Of a stretch of DNA of 33,734 bases, positions 32,842-33,734 are shown in pieces. Both the position numbers and the translations under genes were made by a program. How positions within the stretch are numbered: position 1 is the first letter of the stretch; every line of letters starts with the position of its first letter. The notes below the pieces were generated by a model. That model ran no database searches, was not told the origin of the DNA, and was given only the letters and a program-made list of their open reading frames with translations. Origin of the DNA: an uncultured Alphaproteobacteria bacterium (GTDB lineage Bacteria > Pseudomonadota > Alphaproteobacteria > Micavibrionales > Micavibrionaceae); the NCBI GenBank assembly GCA_946481105.1, contig CAMLMM010000012.1:1-33734 (forward strand), in the 5' to 3' direction.

Positions 32842-33558
32842 TTATTTTGTACTGGTTACACGCCAGCGTTCAATCGCAATACCCGGGTCGGTTGGGGTTT
32901 CAGCGCGCACACGTCCGATCTGTACTTCAACCAGGATCGACTGACTCTGGGTATTGGCCTTCTTGTCAATTTTAACAGTGCCGGGAGTATAGAAAGTGGT
33001 CATGAGGTTTGTTTCGCTAAGCCAGTGATATGTCCCATCAATGGCTCCCTGACGCGTTACCGTCCCGCCGTCCGGCGCAATGGCCTGCATCATAAGGTTA
33101 CTGGCCTTCAGGCTGGTGACCAGATTGATGCCTTCAAGATATTTTTTGTATTCCTGATACGCATAAGGTGTAAACTTTTTTACAAGTTCCTTTTGCGCCG
33201 CTTCAAATTTTGACGGGTCAATCGTCATAGCCTCTGCCGCAACGCCGGCGGCCCACATGGCCACTTTTTCCTGGCTCATATTTGGTTCGGCAAGAGTTTT
33301 CTCTTTTTCTTCATCGGGCTTACGCGACATTTCATAGATATTACGCAGTTCAGCATCTTTCTTGCTCGTCGCTTTTCCCTGCGGCTTGGGGGAAAAAGGG
33401 GCCTGTAATGTTTCTTCCGGGGGTGGGCCGACCTGCTCTTCCTTCTTGCCAAAAAATACTTCCCAGAACGAACGTGCATTTGCCGGCGTGGGAATCGCGG
33501 CAAGGACCATCAACATCATCGTGCTGATGCAAAAACATTTACGCGTAAACGGAATCAT
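32842..33558 (-). CDS. DotI/IcmL-like type IVB secretion protein with signal peptide
   Basis: Residues 1-28 form a signal peptide with cleavage expected after ANA. Residues 43-62 are Pro/Lys-rich, and about 65-95 are charged. Residues 97-236 resemble the periplasmic domain of DotI/IcmL and plasmid TraM: VAMWAAGVAAEAMTIDP, a KKFTPYAYQEYKKYLEG segment, NLVTSLKASNLMMQAIAPDG, then GAIDGTYHWLSETNLMTTFY and a final VEVQIGRVRAETPTDPGIAIERW. In Dot/Icm systems DotI is an inner-membrane core component held by an N-terminal membrane helix. Here a cleavable signal seems to replace it. The start overlaps the stop of the preceding gene in an ATGA junction, so the two are co-translated. The family call rests on pattern memory and is moderate. 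Confidence 0.65.
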   Translation of the reverse strand: MIPFTRKCFCISTMMLMVLAAIPTPANARSFWEVFFGKKEEQVGPPPEETLQAPFSPKPQGKATSKKDAELRNIYEMSRKPDEEKEKTLAEPNMSQEKVAMWAAGVAAEAMTIDPSKFEAAQKELVKKFTPYAYQEYKKYLEGINLVTSLKASNLMMQAIAPDGGTVTRQGAIDGTYHWLSETNLMTTFYTPGTVKIDKKANTQSQSILVEVQIGRVRAETPTDPGIAIERWRVTSTK

Positions 33559-33734
33559 TGAGTACGGTTAGCCTGTCTGAAAATATTGGGTACAACTTTT
33601 TTCATTGTACCAATTGCTTTGCCAATTTCCATGACATTTTCAAGGCGGCGGTCAAGAAAGGCGGCTGTAACCATATGTTGCGGTGATTCATCATTCAGCC
33701 AGACCATGGTTGTGCCTACCATAATGCTGGCCAG
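33555..33734 (-). CDS. C-terminal end of an unidentified protein cut by the window edge
   Basis: An open frame enters from the right edge and ends at TGA 33555-33557, overlapping the ATG of the IcmL-like gene by 4 bases. The visible 59 residues include TTMVWLNDESPQHMVTAAF and a basic end, KKVVPNIFRQANRTQ. This is too little to name the protein. The overlap and shared strand make it an operon partner of the IcmL-like gene, so it may also belong to the secretion-like cluster that continues beyond the window. Confidence 0.6.
   Translation of the reverse strand: MASIMVGTTMVWLNDESPQHMVTAAFLDRRLENVMEIGKAIGTMKKVVPNIFRQANRTQ

Overview
The window is a chromosomal segment of an alphaproteobacterium. 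The evidence is a tandem NtrY-NtrX two-component pair followed by a HAD phosphatase, hfq and hflX; a fused IspD-IspF enzyme next to pgpA and a CinA C-terminal-domain protein; a COQ10/RatA-type protein; a GapR (DUF2312) protein; carD near fdxA; and the order dnaB-alr and pyrH-frr-uppS-cdsA-dxr. Base composition looks near 50 percent GC by eye. I cannot fix the genus. A Rhodospirillales- or Micavibrio-like lineage is a weak guess. I recognised no tRNA, rRNA, integrase, transposase or CRISPR array, and the bulk is conserved core genome with islands of unrecognised genes.

Layout. 1-2042 (+): an HD-domain protein running in from the left edge, a COQ10/RatA-like protein and a secreted SIMPL-domain protein. 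2005-5155 (-): a DxD glycosyltransferase-like protein, then pncC/cinA-C, pgpA and ispDF, tightly packed. 5207-11256 (+): ntrY, ntrX, HAD phosphatase, hfq, hflX. A 125-bp imperfect inverted repeat separates hflX from a leucyl-aminopeptidase-family gene on the minus strand. 12986-15223 (+): two unusual Ala/Gly-rich proteins of unknown function, each closed by a clear terminator. 15299-20825 (-): cspA, a CarD regulator with a long histone-H1-like basic tail, fdxA, an LD-carboxypeptidase, a photolyase and a DHH phosphoesterase. 21002-22693 (+): a SulP anion transporter. 22654-27740 (-): dxr, cdsA, uppS, frr, pyrH, alr. 27842-30836 (-): dnaB, rplI, rpsR, rpsF. 31012-33734 (-): two unrecognised proteins, gapR, a protein resembling DotI/IcmL of type IVB secretion systems, and the tail of one more gene cut by the right edge.

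How the genes work together. IspDF and Dxr supply isoprenoid precursors, UppS turns them into the undecaprenyl carrier, Alr makes D-alanine and the LD-carboxypeptidase trims muropeptides, so cell-envelope synthesis and recycling are strongly represented. CdsA and PgpA belong to phospholipid synthesis. NtrYX, Hfq, HflX, CspA, CarD and GapR are global regulators or nucleoid/RNA factors. The photolyase and the DHH protein may share an operon with LdcA and FdxA.

The places most likely to hold something new are the 12986-15223 gene pair, the tailed CarD, and the right-hand end, where a DotI/IcmL-like protein sits beside orphan genes and its cluster continues beyond the window.
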